A stretch of 64,000 nucleotides of DNA from assembly GCF_009913235.1 (NCBI RefSeq), contig NZ_CP047897.1, forward strand, positions 2,065,501 to 2,129,500, in the 5' to 3' direction. Positions 17,151 through 24,945 of this stretch are shown in pieces; within the stretch, counting starts at the first letter, position 1; each line of letters begins with the position of its first letter. The notes under the pieces are model-generated. The model was not told the origin of the DNA, did not search any database, and was given only the letters and a program-made list of their open reading frames with translations. The DNA comes from Nibribacter ruber (GTDB taxonomy: Bacteria > Bacteroidota > Bacteroidia > Cytophagales > Hymenobacteraceae). The position numbers and the translations under genes are program-made.

Positions 17151-19643
17151 ATGAAATACGTCTGTCTACTTTCTCTTTTTATCTGCAGCGCCCTGTATTG
17201 TCAGGCGCAGGCGCCCAAAGTTACCAAGAAAATAACCGCCGCCCGCACGCAGACGCCCCCTAAGCTAGACGGCCTACCAGACGAGGAAATATGGCAGCAG
17301 GCACCCGTGGCCTCAGACTTCATACAGAACGTTCCTAACTTGGGAGCTCCCTCCAAGCAGCGCACCGAGGTGCGCATGCTCTATGACGATGCCGCCGTGT
17401 ACGTGAGCGCCATGCTCTTTGACACCGCCCCAGACTCTATCCTTACCCAGTTAAGCGCCCGTGACGGCGGCCAGGTGAACGCAGACATGTTTGGCGTATA
17501 CTTTGACACGTATTTAGACAAACAGAACGCTTTCGGGTTTGAGGTGGCCACCTCTGGCGTGCAGACCGATTTTAAGCTGACCAGCAACGGCGATGACCGC
17601 GCCTGGGACGCCGTGTGGCAGAGCGCCGTGGCCCGCCATGACAAAGGCTGGTCCGTGGAGATCCGGATTCCGTATTCCGCCATCCGTTTCCCTAATAAGG
17701 AGGTACAAACCTGGGGCATTAACTTCTGGCGGGGCATACGCCGCTACCGCGAGGATGCCTTCTGGAACTTCGTGGACAGCTCCGTACAAGGGTTCGTGAA
17801 TCAGTTTGGCCAGGTAGAAGGCATCTCTAACATCAAGTCTCCGTTACGTCTCTCTTTAATGCCCTACATCTCTGGGTACGCCACGCATAATGAAGCCGGC
17901 AAAGACAAGGTGGAAATGAGTGTGAACGGCGGCATGGACGTGAAATACGGTATCAACGACGCCTTCACCCTGGACATGACCTTGGTCCCGGACTTCGGGC
18001 AGACGCAGTCAGACGCCCAAGTACTGAACCTCTCTCCGTTTGAGGTGCGCTTCAATGAAAATCGGCAGTTCTTTACAGAAGGGACAGAACTCTTTAACAA
18101 AGCCGGTCTTTTCTACTCCAGGCGCATTGGCACCACGCCAATAGAATACTTCAGCCTGCCCTATGACAAACAGCGGTACGGCGAAACCATTTCTGTGATA
18201 GAAAACCCAGACAAGGCCAGCCTGGTTAACGCTACAAAGGTTTCTGGGCGAACAAACAAGGGCTTGGGCATTGGCGTCTTCAACGCCGTGACCAAAAACA
18301 CTTATGCTACCCTGCGCAGCGAGGAAATCGGTGAGGAGTTTGAAGTATTAACGGATCCGGTGACCAACTACAACGTGCTGGTGCTGGACCAAAGCCTGCC
18401 CAACAGTTCTTACATCACCTTCACCAACACCAATGTGACCAGGGGCCATGGCTATTACAACGCCAACGTGTCTGGGGTGCTGGCCAAGTTCTCCAACAAA
18501 AAGAACAGCTATACTGGCGGCGGGCAGTTTAACCTGAGCCAGAAGTATTTTAAAAACACAGAGCCCTCGCAGGAAAAGGTAGACCTGGGCTACACCTATA
18601 ACGCCTGGTTTGGCAAGACCAGCGGCAACTTTCAGTTTACGGCAGAGCATAGCGTCAAGAACCACACCTATGACATCAATGACCTGGGCTACCTGAGCAA
18701 CAACAACAGCATTGACAACAAAGCCAACGTACGGTATAACATCTACAAGCCCTTCTGGAAGTTGAACAACCTCTACAACGCCGTGGGCATCCAGCATCGC
18801 ATGTTGTACAAGCCAGCAGCTTTTTCTCAGATAGTTTACTTTATTGAGACCAACGCCACTACCAAGAACTTCCTGGCTTTTGGCTATACCCTCGCGTTTC
18901 TGCCGCACAACAACTATGACTACTTTGAACCCAGGTCTTATGAGAACGGCGTACCAAACCGTAAATGGAGACAGCCCGGCGGCGCAGAGTACAGCGGCTA
19001 TATTTCCTCTGATTACCGCAAAAGGTTTGCCCTGGATGTAAACGGCGGCATTTTCATCTCAGGAGAATATGACCAGAAGACCTATTGGGTGAATGTAAGC
19101 CCCAGAGTGCGCGTGAGTGACCACCTGATGCTCGTTTACAGAACCGGCTACAATGAAAATTTAAACAGCTTTGGTTTTGTAAAGAACCTAACCAGTGGAA
19201 ACGGGCAAAAAGACATCGTCTTTGGCCGACGCACCGTGAAAACCATTGAGAACAGCCTCACTGGGTCTTACATATTCAATGCCCGCACGGCCTTGAATAT
19301 TAACGCCCGTCACTATTATTCCAACGCCTCTTATCATGAGTATTTCTTACTGCAGGAAGACGGCAACATGAGTGCATACACTAACATGGCTGAAAGCCCG
19401 TCCAGCGCTAACCGCAACTTCAACGCCTTCAACATAGACGTGGTGTACAGCTGGCGGTTTGCCCCGGGCAGTGAGATGAGCATTGTCTGGAAGAATGCCA
19501 TTTACGATGATCTGGTGCCTACGCACACAAACTATTTCAGGAATTTCAACAATACCCTGCACGCTAACCAATTAAATAGCTTCTCCGTTAAGCTGTTATA
19601 TTATCTGGACTACCTGGTGATAAAACAAGCCCTCAAAAAATAA
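17151..19643 (+). CDS. DUF5916 outer-membrane protein with CBM9-like N terminus
   Basis: 830 residues with signal peptide MKYVCLLSLFICSALYCQAQ. Residues about 30-220 form a family 9 carbohydrate-binding-like domain (PPKLDGLPDEEIWQQAPVAS, YDDAAVYVSAMLFD, WSVEIRIPYSAIRFP). The remainder is the DUF5916 barrel-like region beginning WGINFWRGIRRYREDAFWNF and FGQVEGISNIKSP, with many Tyr/Asn-rich strands to the C terminus (LNSFSVKLLYYLDYLV). Family members are common in Bacteroidota outer membranes; substrate unknown. Eight bp separate it from the SDR gene, so they are probably co-transcribed. Confidence 0.88.
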   Translation: MKYVCLLSLFICSALYCQAQAPKVTKKITAARTQTPPKLDGLPDEEIWQQAPVASDFIQNVPNLGAPSKQRTEVRMLYDDAAVYVSAMLFDTAPDSILTQLSARDGGQVNADMFGVYFDTYLDKQNAFGFEVATSGVQTDFKLTSNGDDRAWDAVWQSAVARHDKGWSVEIRIPYSAIRFPNKEVQTWGINFWRGIRRYREDAFWNFVDSSVQGFVNQFGQVEGISNIKSPLRLSLMPYISGYATHNEAGKDKVEMSVNGGMDVKYGINDAFTLDMTLVPDFGQTQSDAQVLNLSPFEVRFNENRQFFTEGTELFNKAGLFYSRRIGTTPIEYFSLPYDKQRYGETISVIENPDKASLVNATKVSGRTNKGLGIGVFNAVTKNTYATLRSEEIGEEFEVLTDPVTNYNVLVLDQSLPNSSYITFTNTNVTRGHGYYNANVSGVLAKFSNKKNSYTGGGQFNLSQKYFKNTEPSQEKVDLGYTYNAWFGKTSGNFQFTAEHSVKNHTYDINDLGYLSNNNSIDNKANVRYNIYKPFWKLNNLYNAVGIQHRMLYKPAAFSQIVYFIETNATTKNFLAFGYTLAFLPHNNYDYFEPRSYENGVPNRKWRQPGGAEYSGYISSDYRKRFALDVNGGIFISGEYDQKTYWVNVSPRVRVSDHLMLVYRTGYNENLNSFGFVKNLTSGNGQKDIVFGRRTVKTIENSLTGSYIFNARTALNINARHYYSNASYHEYFLLQEDGNMSAYTNMAESPSSANRNFNAFNIDVVYSWRFAPGSEMSIVWKNAIYDDLVPTHTNYFRNFNNTLHANQLNSFSVKLLYYLDYLVIKQALKK

Positions 19644-19651
19644 CGGACTCT

Positions 19652-20317
19652 ATGGAATCTGCCAAAACCGCCCTCATTGCAGGTGCCAGTGGGTTGGTGG
19701 GCAGCCACTGCCTGCAACTGCTACTGAATGACCCCAGATACAGCAAGGTCATCTCCATTGGCAGGCGCCCCCTGCACCAAGAACATCCAAAGCTAAAGCA
19801 GCTGGTGGTAGACTTCAATGACCTGACCAAGGTGCAGCAAAGCCTGGTGGCAGATGACGTGTACTGCTGCCTGGGTACCACCATCAAAAAGGCGGGCTCT
19901 AAGGAAAACTTCCGGAAGGTGGACTTGCATTACGTGGTGAACCTGGCCAAAATCACCGCCAAGAACTTCGCCACGCAGTTTCTGGTAGTCTCTGCCTTGG
20001 ACGCAGACCCAGAGTCGCATATTTTCTATAACCACACCAAAGGCGAAATGGAGCAGGCCGTGAAAGCGCTGCCCTTCACCGCCGTGCACATTTTCCAGCC
20101 GTCTTTGCTTTTGGGCAACCGCCAGGAGAAACGAACGGGTGAGACTATGGCCGCCGTCGCCATGCGCTGGTTTGGGTTCCTGCTGCGCGGCCCTCTGCGC
20201 AAGTACAGGCCCATTCAAGCCAAAACCGTAGCCAAAGCCATGCTGGAAGCTGCCAAACAAGACGGCGGTGGCGTGCTGGTACACCCTTCTGAGCAAATGC
20301 AGCAATACGCAGCCTAA
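19652..20317 (+). CDS. NAD(P)-binding SDR-like oxidoreductase (HTATIP2-type)
   Basis: 221 residues. The N-terminal Rossmann motif is LIAGASGLVGSHCLQLLL (GxxGxxG), followed by ISIGRRP and VYCCLGTTIKKAGSKENFRK. The pattern of CLGTT, VDLHYVVNLAKITAKNFATQ and FQPSLLLGNRQEKR is typical of atypical SDRs related to HTATIP2/YbjT. The active-site Tyr-Lys pair is partly retained in FYNHTKGEMEQAV. Substrate unknown. Confidence 0.82.
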   Translation: MESAKTALIAGASGLVGSHCLQLLLNDPRYSKVISIGRRPLHQEHPKLKQLVVDFNDLTKVQQSLVADDVYCCLGTTIKKAGSKENFRKVDLHYVVNLAKITAKNFATQFLVVSALDADPESHIFYNHTKGEMEQAVKALPFTAVHIFQPSLLLGNRQEKRTGETMAAVAMRWFGFLLRGPLRKYRPIQAKTVAKAMLEAAKQDGGGVLVHPSEQMQQYAA

Positions 20318-20335
20318 TGGTTGATTGCTGATTGT

Positions 20336-20373
20336 TGTTTTTGGCTTGTTTTCTGGAAAAGAGGCTAAAAACG
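20336..20373. repeat. Dispersed 38-bp palindrome, copy 7
   Basis: Left arm TGTTTTTGGCTTG, centre TTTTCTGGAAAA, right arm GAGGCTAAAAACG. Begins 18 bp after the SDR stop codon. Confidence 0.88.
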
Positions 20374-20476
20374 GCTAAAGTAAGAAGCACATTATTGCCA
20401 CCCAGCTACGATTTTTTCTAAAACCCGAGGCAGAGATTAGAGTATTAAGAAAACTTCTACTTCTTAATTTCTACCC

Positions 20477-21262
20477 ATGGCGTCTGCTGAGCATCAGTTT
20501 AAACACCTCTTTCCGCGCAGTGTGCAATATGACCCTCATTGGGTGCGTACCCATTCCATGGGCGAGAACGTGCTTTTCAACCTGGAGAGCATTACGGCTC
20601 AGATTCCGCTCAAGAAGGGCATGCGCGTGTTGGACTTGGGCTGCGGCAAGGCCATCAGTTCTATCTTTCTGGCCAAGGAGTTTGGGGTGCAGGTATGGGC
20701 GGTAGATGAGGCCATCTCTGCAACAGACAATTACAAGCGCATACTGGAAGAGAACTTAGAGAACCAGGTATTCCCCATTCAGGCAGATGCCCGGTCCCTG
20801 CCCTTTCCGCAGGAATTCTTTGACGTGGTGCTGGTCATTGACTCGTACACCTACTTTGGCACGGATGACAAGTACCTACCCTACATCTGCAAGTTCCTGA
20901 AGCCCGACGGCTACATTGGCGTGGTGGACGTTTGCTTTCTGGAGGAGATTGAGACGCTGGACCAGGTCCCGGATTTTCTGCAGGAAGACTACCAGGATTA
21001 CTGGTACTACATCCACTCCATACCCTGGTGGAAGAAGCTCTGGGAGAAGACTGGCTTGGTAGAAGTGACCACTGCAGAGCTGCTCCCGGCCGCCCAGCTC
21101 ATCAAGGAGCAGTATGTGAAGGACTTTGAGGAGCATGGTCAAAAAAAAGACCCGTTTGCCCGGGCGCTCAAAAAAGATAATCAGCAAACAATCAGCTTCT
21201 TCCGGCTGGTGGGCCAGCGCACCGACAAAAATGCCTACCTGCAGTCTTACAAAAAAAGCTAA
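20477..21262 (+). CDS. Class I SAM-dependent methyltransferase
   Basis: 261 residues. Motif I is RVLDLGCGKAISSIFLAKEF, motif II VWAVDEAIS, followed by ADARSLPFPQEFFDVVLVID and a post-II segment FLKPDGYIGVVDV. This is a small-molecule or cyclopropane-like methyltransferase fold; the C terminus (WWKKLWEKTGLVEVTTAELL) does not reveal the substrate. Preceded by palindrome copy 7, followed by a terminator-bearing 617-bp gap. Confidence 0.85.
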   Translation: MASAEHQFKHLFPRSVQYDPHWVRTHSMGENVLFNLESITAQIPLKKGMRVLDLGCGKAISSIFLAKEFGVQVWAVDEAISATDNYKRILEENLENQVFPIQADARSLPFPQEFFDVVLVIDSYTYFGTDDKYLPYICKFLKPDGYIGVVDVCFLEEIETLDQVPDFLQEDYQDYWYYIHSIPWWKKLWEKTGLVEVTTAELLPAAQLIKEQYVKDFEEHGQKKDPFARALKKDNQQTISFFRLVGQRTDKNAYLQSYKKS

Positions 21263-21377
21263 CTTGCAAGCGCAAAAGTTAGCTTAGACGAAGCAGACCT
21301 AGTTTTTAGCAGTAAATTCTCTGCTGCTACCTATAATAAATACAGTATCCTGACGATTATAAAATGACCCTCTCTAA

Positions 21378-21530
21378 GAAGCTGTCATTCATGATATTGT
21401 AGGTTTGGAATATCACATAGCGGAAACGCTGACAACGGTGAGCATTGATTTTAAGCCATTTTTTCATGCGCACCAGGACGGCCTATTCTTGTTGCCTGAC
21501 GGCCCACTAACCGTGAGGCACATCACCTGA
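21378..21530 (+). pseudogene. Coding-like fragment without a start codon
   Basis: Between a TAA at 21375 and a TGA at 21528 one frame reads as 50 protein-like residues, including HDIVGLEYHIAETLTTVSID and PFFHAHQDGLFLLPDGPLTV. There is no ATG, GTG or TTG start that keeps the fragment intact. Best read as the 3' remnant of a lost gene; it could also be chance. Confidence 0.25.
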
Positions 21531-21550
21531 TGCTTCCCCGAACCTACTTG

Positions 21551-21577
21551 AAAAGCCTGCCCTCGCGCAGGCTTTTT
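21551..21577 (+). terminator. Intrinsic terminator in the methyltransferase-cphB gap
   Basis: Ten-bp stem AAAAGCCTGC / GCAGGCTTTT with a 6-nt loop and a T-run on the plus strand. It is 288 bp past the methyltransferase stop and 20 bp past the coding-like fragment. Confidence 0.65.
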
Positions 21578-21630
21578 CATTGTATACCCGTTCCAACTTC
21601 ACTCCAAGGGGAGAACGGTCCTTGGCTTTT

Positions 21631-21668
21631 CGTTTTTAGCCTCTTTTCTGGAAAACAGCCCAAAAACG
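21631..21668. repeat. Dispersed 38-bp palindrome, copy 8
   Basis: Left arm CGTTTTTAGCC, centre TTTTCTGGAAAA, right arm GCCCAAAAACG, in the convergent gap between the methyltransferase and cyanophycinase. Confidence 0.9.
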
Positions 21669-21835
21669 ACCATTGGCAGAGTTAAGATTAAGGTCTAAAC
21701 AAAACGGCTGCTTGGCAAGGCAATGACTATGAGTAGGCGAAGTGGGAATATTGATTTTGCTATACGCCCACCACAAACTAGCCCATAGGCAACCGCATAT
21801 ACCACAGCAATCGGTTTTGGGATAGGTGGAATTTT

Positions 21836-21873
21836 CGTTGCTAGTCTCTTTTCCTGAAATACAGTCACCTCAT
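21836..21873. repeat. Degenerate palindrome copy
   Basis: The left half CGTTGCTAGTCTCTTTTC and centre CCTGAAATACAG match the 38-bp family, but the right arm is lost. Ends 6 bp before the cyanophycinase stop. Confidence 0.45.
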
Positions 21874-21879
21874 TTCACA

Positions 21880-22761
21880 TCATCTAACCTCATCCATGAA
21901 CTCCCCGGTGACCAGATTGTAGCGCCTACCTTTGGGCAGCACGTGCAGCAGCAGGTGTTCCAGGCACAGAGGCTCTCCCTGCTCTATCTGGGTGAAGTTG
22001 TTCTCCTCCAGGTGTCGGCCATCAATGACCACTACCAAGCCAGAGCCGATGGTTTCAATGCACTCGTTCTCTCTAATCAAAATGCCGGTGTCCTCTCCCA
22101 GCCCAATGCCCACGTGTGACGGGTACGCCGAGATGGCTTCTATCAGGCGAGGCATGCGCCGTCGGTTGACAAAGTGGGTGTCAATGACCAGGTCTTCCAG
22201 CAGCCCCATGCCCTCTTGCAGACGCACCATTCCCTTAACCAGGGCATTGTCATCCCGTGACTCCTCAATCATGATCTTAGAAAGCGCCATGGCCCCGGCA
22301 CTGGTCCCCGAGATGAGAAACTTCTCCTCCTGCTGGTAGCGCTGTTTCAAGAGTTCCAGCGCCGGCGACCCCAGAAAAACCTCTGAGATGCGGCGCTGGT
22401 CTCCGCCGGTGAACATGAGCCCGTCGGCCTTTTTGATCCTTTCCAGAAAATAGTCGTCCTGAGCGGTGTCTGAGTGTTGCATGTACAAGACTCCCACGTT
22501 GTCACATCCCAGCTTCAGAAACGCATCTAGGTAAAGCTGGCCCATCTGCTCTGGAATATGGGAGGCCGAGGTGATAACCTCAATGCGGGTGCCCAGGCCA
22601 TGCAGCTCGTCATGAATGCGTTTGAGAATGCCATGGTCAAAGAACCGAAGATGCGTCTGCAAATGCTCCTCGGCAGGACTGGGATAGGTGCCCTTGTCCT
22701 CGTTGCCGCCAATGGCCACTATTTTCCCTTTGGGCTTTTGCATACGCGTCTGCTTACTCAT
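21880..22761 (-). CDS. cphB: Cyanophycinase (peptidase S51)
   Basis: Serine exopeptidase that cleaves beta-Asp-Arg dipeptides from cyanophycin. 293 residues with KGKIVAIGGNEDKG near the N terminus, the nucleophile motif LISGTSAGAMA and the downstream HVGIGLGEDTGILI. No cyanophycin synthetase is visible in the window, so substrate may be an imported or different polymer. Last gene of a leftward set with a cupredoxin and a DUF4142 protein, overlapping the cupredoxin by 8 bp. Confidence 0.92.
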   Translation of the reverse strand: MSKQTRMQKPKGKIVAIGGNEDKGTYPSPAEEHLQTHLRFFDHGILKRIHDELHGLGTRIEVITSASHIPEQMGQLYLDAFLKLGCDNVGVLYMQHSDTAQDDYFLERIKKADGLMFTGGDQRRISEVFLGSPALELLKQRYQQEEKFLISGTSAGAMALSKIMIEESRDDNALVKGMVRLQEGMGLLEDLVIDTHFVNRRRMPRLIEAISAYPSHVGIGLGEDTGILIRENECIETIGSGLVVVIDGRHLEENNFTQIEQGEPLCLEHLLLHVLPKGRRYNLVTGEFMDEVR

Positions 22762-23101
22762 GTACCGTAAGGCTCCCTTTCATGACCGGGTGGAAACTGC
22801 AGTAATAGGCCACACTTTTTGAAGCCACCAGGGTCCAGGATTGGCCGCTGGCCAGCGCCGGAGACTGCCAGGCGTTCTTTGAGGTTTCTGTGACATTATG
22901 CGTGACCACGTCCTTGTTGACAAACACCACCTTGTCGCCTTTCTTGACGGAGAGGCTGCCGGGAGAGAACTTCATCTGACTGATCTCTACCGTGTGCGTG
23001 ACCTGAGCAAGCATACGCGGCCTGGTCCCCACCGCCATGAACAAGAAGAGCAGGAACAGGCCGTAGACCGCTTTGGCGCGCCAGTTAGCCGACCTTCTCA
23101 T
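22754..23101 (-). CDS. Secreted cupredoxin (plastocyanin/azurin-like)
   Basis: 115 residues with a signal segment (AVYGLFLLFLFMAV). The blue-copper pattern is present: His in VVTHNVTET and the Cys-His-Met ligands in YYCSFHPVMKGSLTV. Likely a periplasmic electron carrier or copper-binding protein. Its ATG overlaps the DUF4142 stop (ATGA) and its end overlaps cphB, so the three genes are translationally coupled. Confidence 0.9.
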   Translation of the reverse strand: MRRSANWRAKAVYGLFLLFLFMAVGTRPRMLAQVTHTVEISQMKFSPGSLSVKKGDKVVFVNKDVVTHNVTETSKNAWQSPALASGQSWTLVASKSVAYYCSFHPVMKGSLTVHE

Positions 23102-23643
23102 TTCTTATGGAAGTGTTTCTGCACCATCTCAGCATGTTCCAGGTGCGCTTTAAGGGCCGGAACCACAGACTCCAGAAAACCTCTCAGGTCTGCGTTGTCA
23201 GACTCTGGAATCAAGAGATCCTGCACCGCAGAGATTACAGACTTGTGGTAGGCCACCTCATTGTCAATGTAGGCTTTGTCAAAGGCCGCCCCAGATTTGG
23301 CCCGAAGGTCTTGCTTGGTTTTCTCTGCCTCTGCCAGGAGTTGTTTGCCCACGGCATGCTCCACGGGGGTAACGCCCAGTTTCTGCACCAAGGCCACAGC
23401 CTGGTTTATTACGGCGGTATGGTCATTGGTCATGGTCTGGGCAAACTGCAGGATCTCTTTGTTCTTGGATTTCTCCTGGGCCACTTGGGCAAACTCAATG
23501 TCTATTTTGTTGGCAGTCACCGCCACAGAGGCTACCTCTGCATCAGACAGTTGGGTAGTACCTTGCGCAAGCGCAGCGTGGCTAAACAGGGCGCAGAACA
23601 GAAAGCCCAAAGCGCCGGAAAATGTTGTTTTCAGTGTTTTCAT
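23098..23643 (-). CDS. DUF4142 secreted four-helix protein
   Basis: 181 residues; signal peptide MKTLKTTFSGALGFLFCALF, cleavage near ALAQ. The helical DUF4142 pattern is clear: SDAEVASVAVTANKIDIEFA, FAQTMTNDHTAVINQAVALV, and FDKAYIDNEVAYHKSVISAV with conserved His/Glu. The fold is ferritin-like but the function is unproven. First gene after the ECF sigma gene (121-bp gap), a plausible target of that sigma factor. Confidence 0.9.
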   Translation of the reverse strand: MKTLKTTFSGALGFLFCALFSHAALAQGTTQLSDAEVASVAVTANKIDIEFAQVAQEKSKNKEILQFAQTMTNDHTAVINQAVALVQKLGVTPVEHAVGKQLLAEAEKTKQDLRAKSGAAFDKAYIDNEVAYHKSVISAVQDLLIPESDNADLRGFLESVVPALKAHLEHAEMVQKHFHKK

Positions 23644-23764
23644 GGTCGTTATAGATTAATGGTTTCTTATTAGATGCACCTGCCCTTAAGCCGTTACAAA
23701 ATTTCATCTGAATCTTTAAGACGACCAGAAACCAGCAACCCAGGAAACTGACAAGCGGGAATGA

Positions 23765-24457
23765 CTATTGACTGACTAGGATCCGCTGCATAACCCGTTC
23801 TACCAGCTCATCGCAGTGGGTAGAGCCAAACGCATAGGCAGTGGATTGGTCAAACAGGCTGCCCAGGCTCGTTTTTAGCATTTCTTTAGCCCTGTGCAGA
23901 CGTACCCTGGTGTTGCTTTCAGAGATGTCCAGACAATGTACTACTTCTTGCAGGCTCATTCCCTCTACTTCCCTTAGAATGTACACAATCCTGTATTTCT
24001 CTGGAATCCTGTCAATGGCTGCTTCCAGTTCCTGCTTGATCTCCTGCCGAATGATGTTTTGCTCAGGGCTCAAATAGTTGACCGCCTGCAGATAGGTAGT
24101 GGCTAAATCTACCAACATACCAGGTTCTACAGCATTGGCCATTAGCTTCTTCTGGTCACGCAACTTGCCCAGCGCCACGTTGATCCCTATCCTGATGAGC
24201 CAGGTAGAGAAGAAAAGATGGTTTTTGAGCTGAGCCAGCCGTTCATAGGCTAGCAAATAGGTGTCCTGCATGGCATCTTCGGCGTCTGCCACCTCCTGCA
24301 AGTACGATCTGATGGCCCGGTACAGCTTCTGGTTATGACGGCGCATGAGCACCTCGTACAATTCCTTCTCGCCGTGCAACACCCGCTCCACTACCTCAGC
24401 ATCTGAGTACAAGGAAGCGTGCGTGATCTGGTCTTTGGTTTTGGAGGAAGTTTCCAT
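23765..24457 (-). CDS. ECF-type RNA polymerase sigma factor
   Basis: 230 residues. Sigma2 contains MRRHNQKLYRAIRSYLQEVA and DAEDAMQDTYLLAYERLAQL; sigma4 contains IPEKYRIVYILREVEGMSLQ and LDISESNTRVRLHRAKEMLK. A C-terminal tail of about 40 residues (STHCDELVERVMQRI) resembles the Cys-containing tail seen in many ECF proteins. No anti-sigma gene is adjacent. It probably drives the downstream DUF4142-cupredoxin-cphB set and its own gene, but no promoter was confirmed. Confidence 0.92.
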   Translation of the reverse strand: METSSKTKDQITHASLYSDAEVVERVLHGEKELYEVLMRRHNQKLYRAIRSYLQEVADAEDAMQDTYLLAYERLAQLKNHLFFSTWLIRIGINVALGKLRDQKKLMANAVEPGMLVDLATTYLQAVNYLSPEQNIIRQEIKQELEAAIDRIPEKYRIVYILREVEGMSLQEVVHCLDISESNTRVRLHRAKEMLKTSLGSLFDQSTAYAFGSTHCDELVERVMQRILVSQ

Positions 24458-24502
24458 GCCGGAAGAATTTGAATGTGATGAAAGCGCAGGAAAAGCAGGT
24501 AC

Positions 24503-24625
24503 TCACGCGGTATGGGAGGGCATTCTGTAGTACGTTTTTAATTGGCCTTCATCTAAGAAAAAGACCGGAACATTGATGGCTTTGGAGCCTGTGCTTTCAT
24601 AGACCAGCCTAGAGACTTTTGGCAA
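24503..24625 (-). pseudogene. Coding-like fragment or 40-residue ORF upstream of the sigma gene
   Basis: One minus-strand frame reads LPKVSRLVYESTGSKAINVP then VFFLDEGQLKTYYRMPSHTA and a TGA stop. The only start is a TTG at 24625; the frame continues upstream into palindrome copy 9. The residue composition is strongly protein-like. Probably the 3' end of a gene truncated next to the repeat, or a very short gene; family not recognised. Confidence 0.3.
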
Positions 24626-24640
24626 ATACTCTCTTAGCTC

Positions 24641-24678
24641 CGTTTTTTGCTTGTTTTCCAGGAAATAGCCCAAAAACG
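24641..24678. repeat. Dispersed 38-bp palindrome, copy 9
   Basis: Left arm CGTTTTTTGCTTG, centre TTTTCCAGGAAA, right arm AGCCCAAAAACG. It abuts the coding-like fragment on its 5' side and lies 75 bp before the riboswitch. Confidence 0.85.
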
Positions 24679-24752
24679 CCTTCCAACAGTCAGCAATGAA
24701 AAATCAGCAATAATCCAATTTGGAGAATGACACGCCGGCGCTTACATTTGCA

Positions 24753-24863
24753 ACACTTATCCAGAAAGACGGAGGGATTAGGCCCTGTGATGTCTTAGCA
24801 ACCCAATTCAGTTGGGTGCTACTTCCTACCCAGTTCGCTTGGCGTGCTGGGGGAGATGAGTGA
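24753..24863 (+). promoter_or_regulatory. SAM-I riboswitch upstream of metH
   Basis: The conserved S-box core is present in order: GGAGGGATTAGGCCC, GATGTCTTAGCAACC, then GGTGCTACTTCC. P1 closes with ACTTAT near 24755-24760 against ATGAGT near 24857-24862. S-box RNAs bind S-adenosylmethionine and repress methionine genes. About 80 nt separate it from the metH ATG; I see no clear intrinsic terminator there, so control at translation is possible. This is an ordinary, well-known riboswitch class in an expected position. Confidence 0.88.
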
Positions 24864-24945
24864 CGGAATTTCCTGCCCGCCCGCCCGCCACTTTCCTCCG
24901 CGCTTTCTGTATACGTAACCATACCCACGGTGAACCCAGAAAGAG

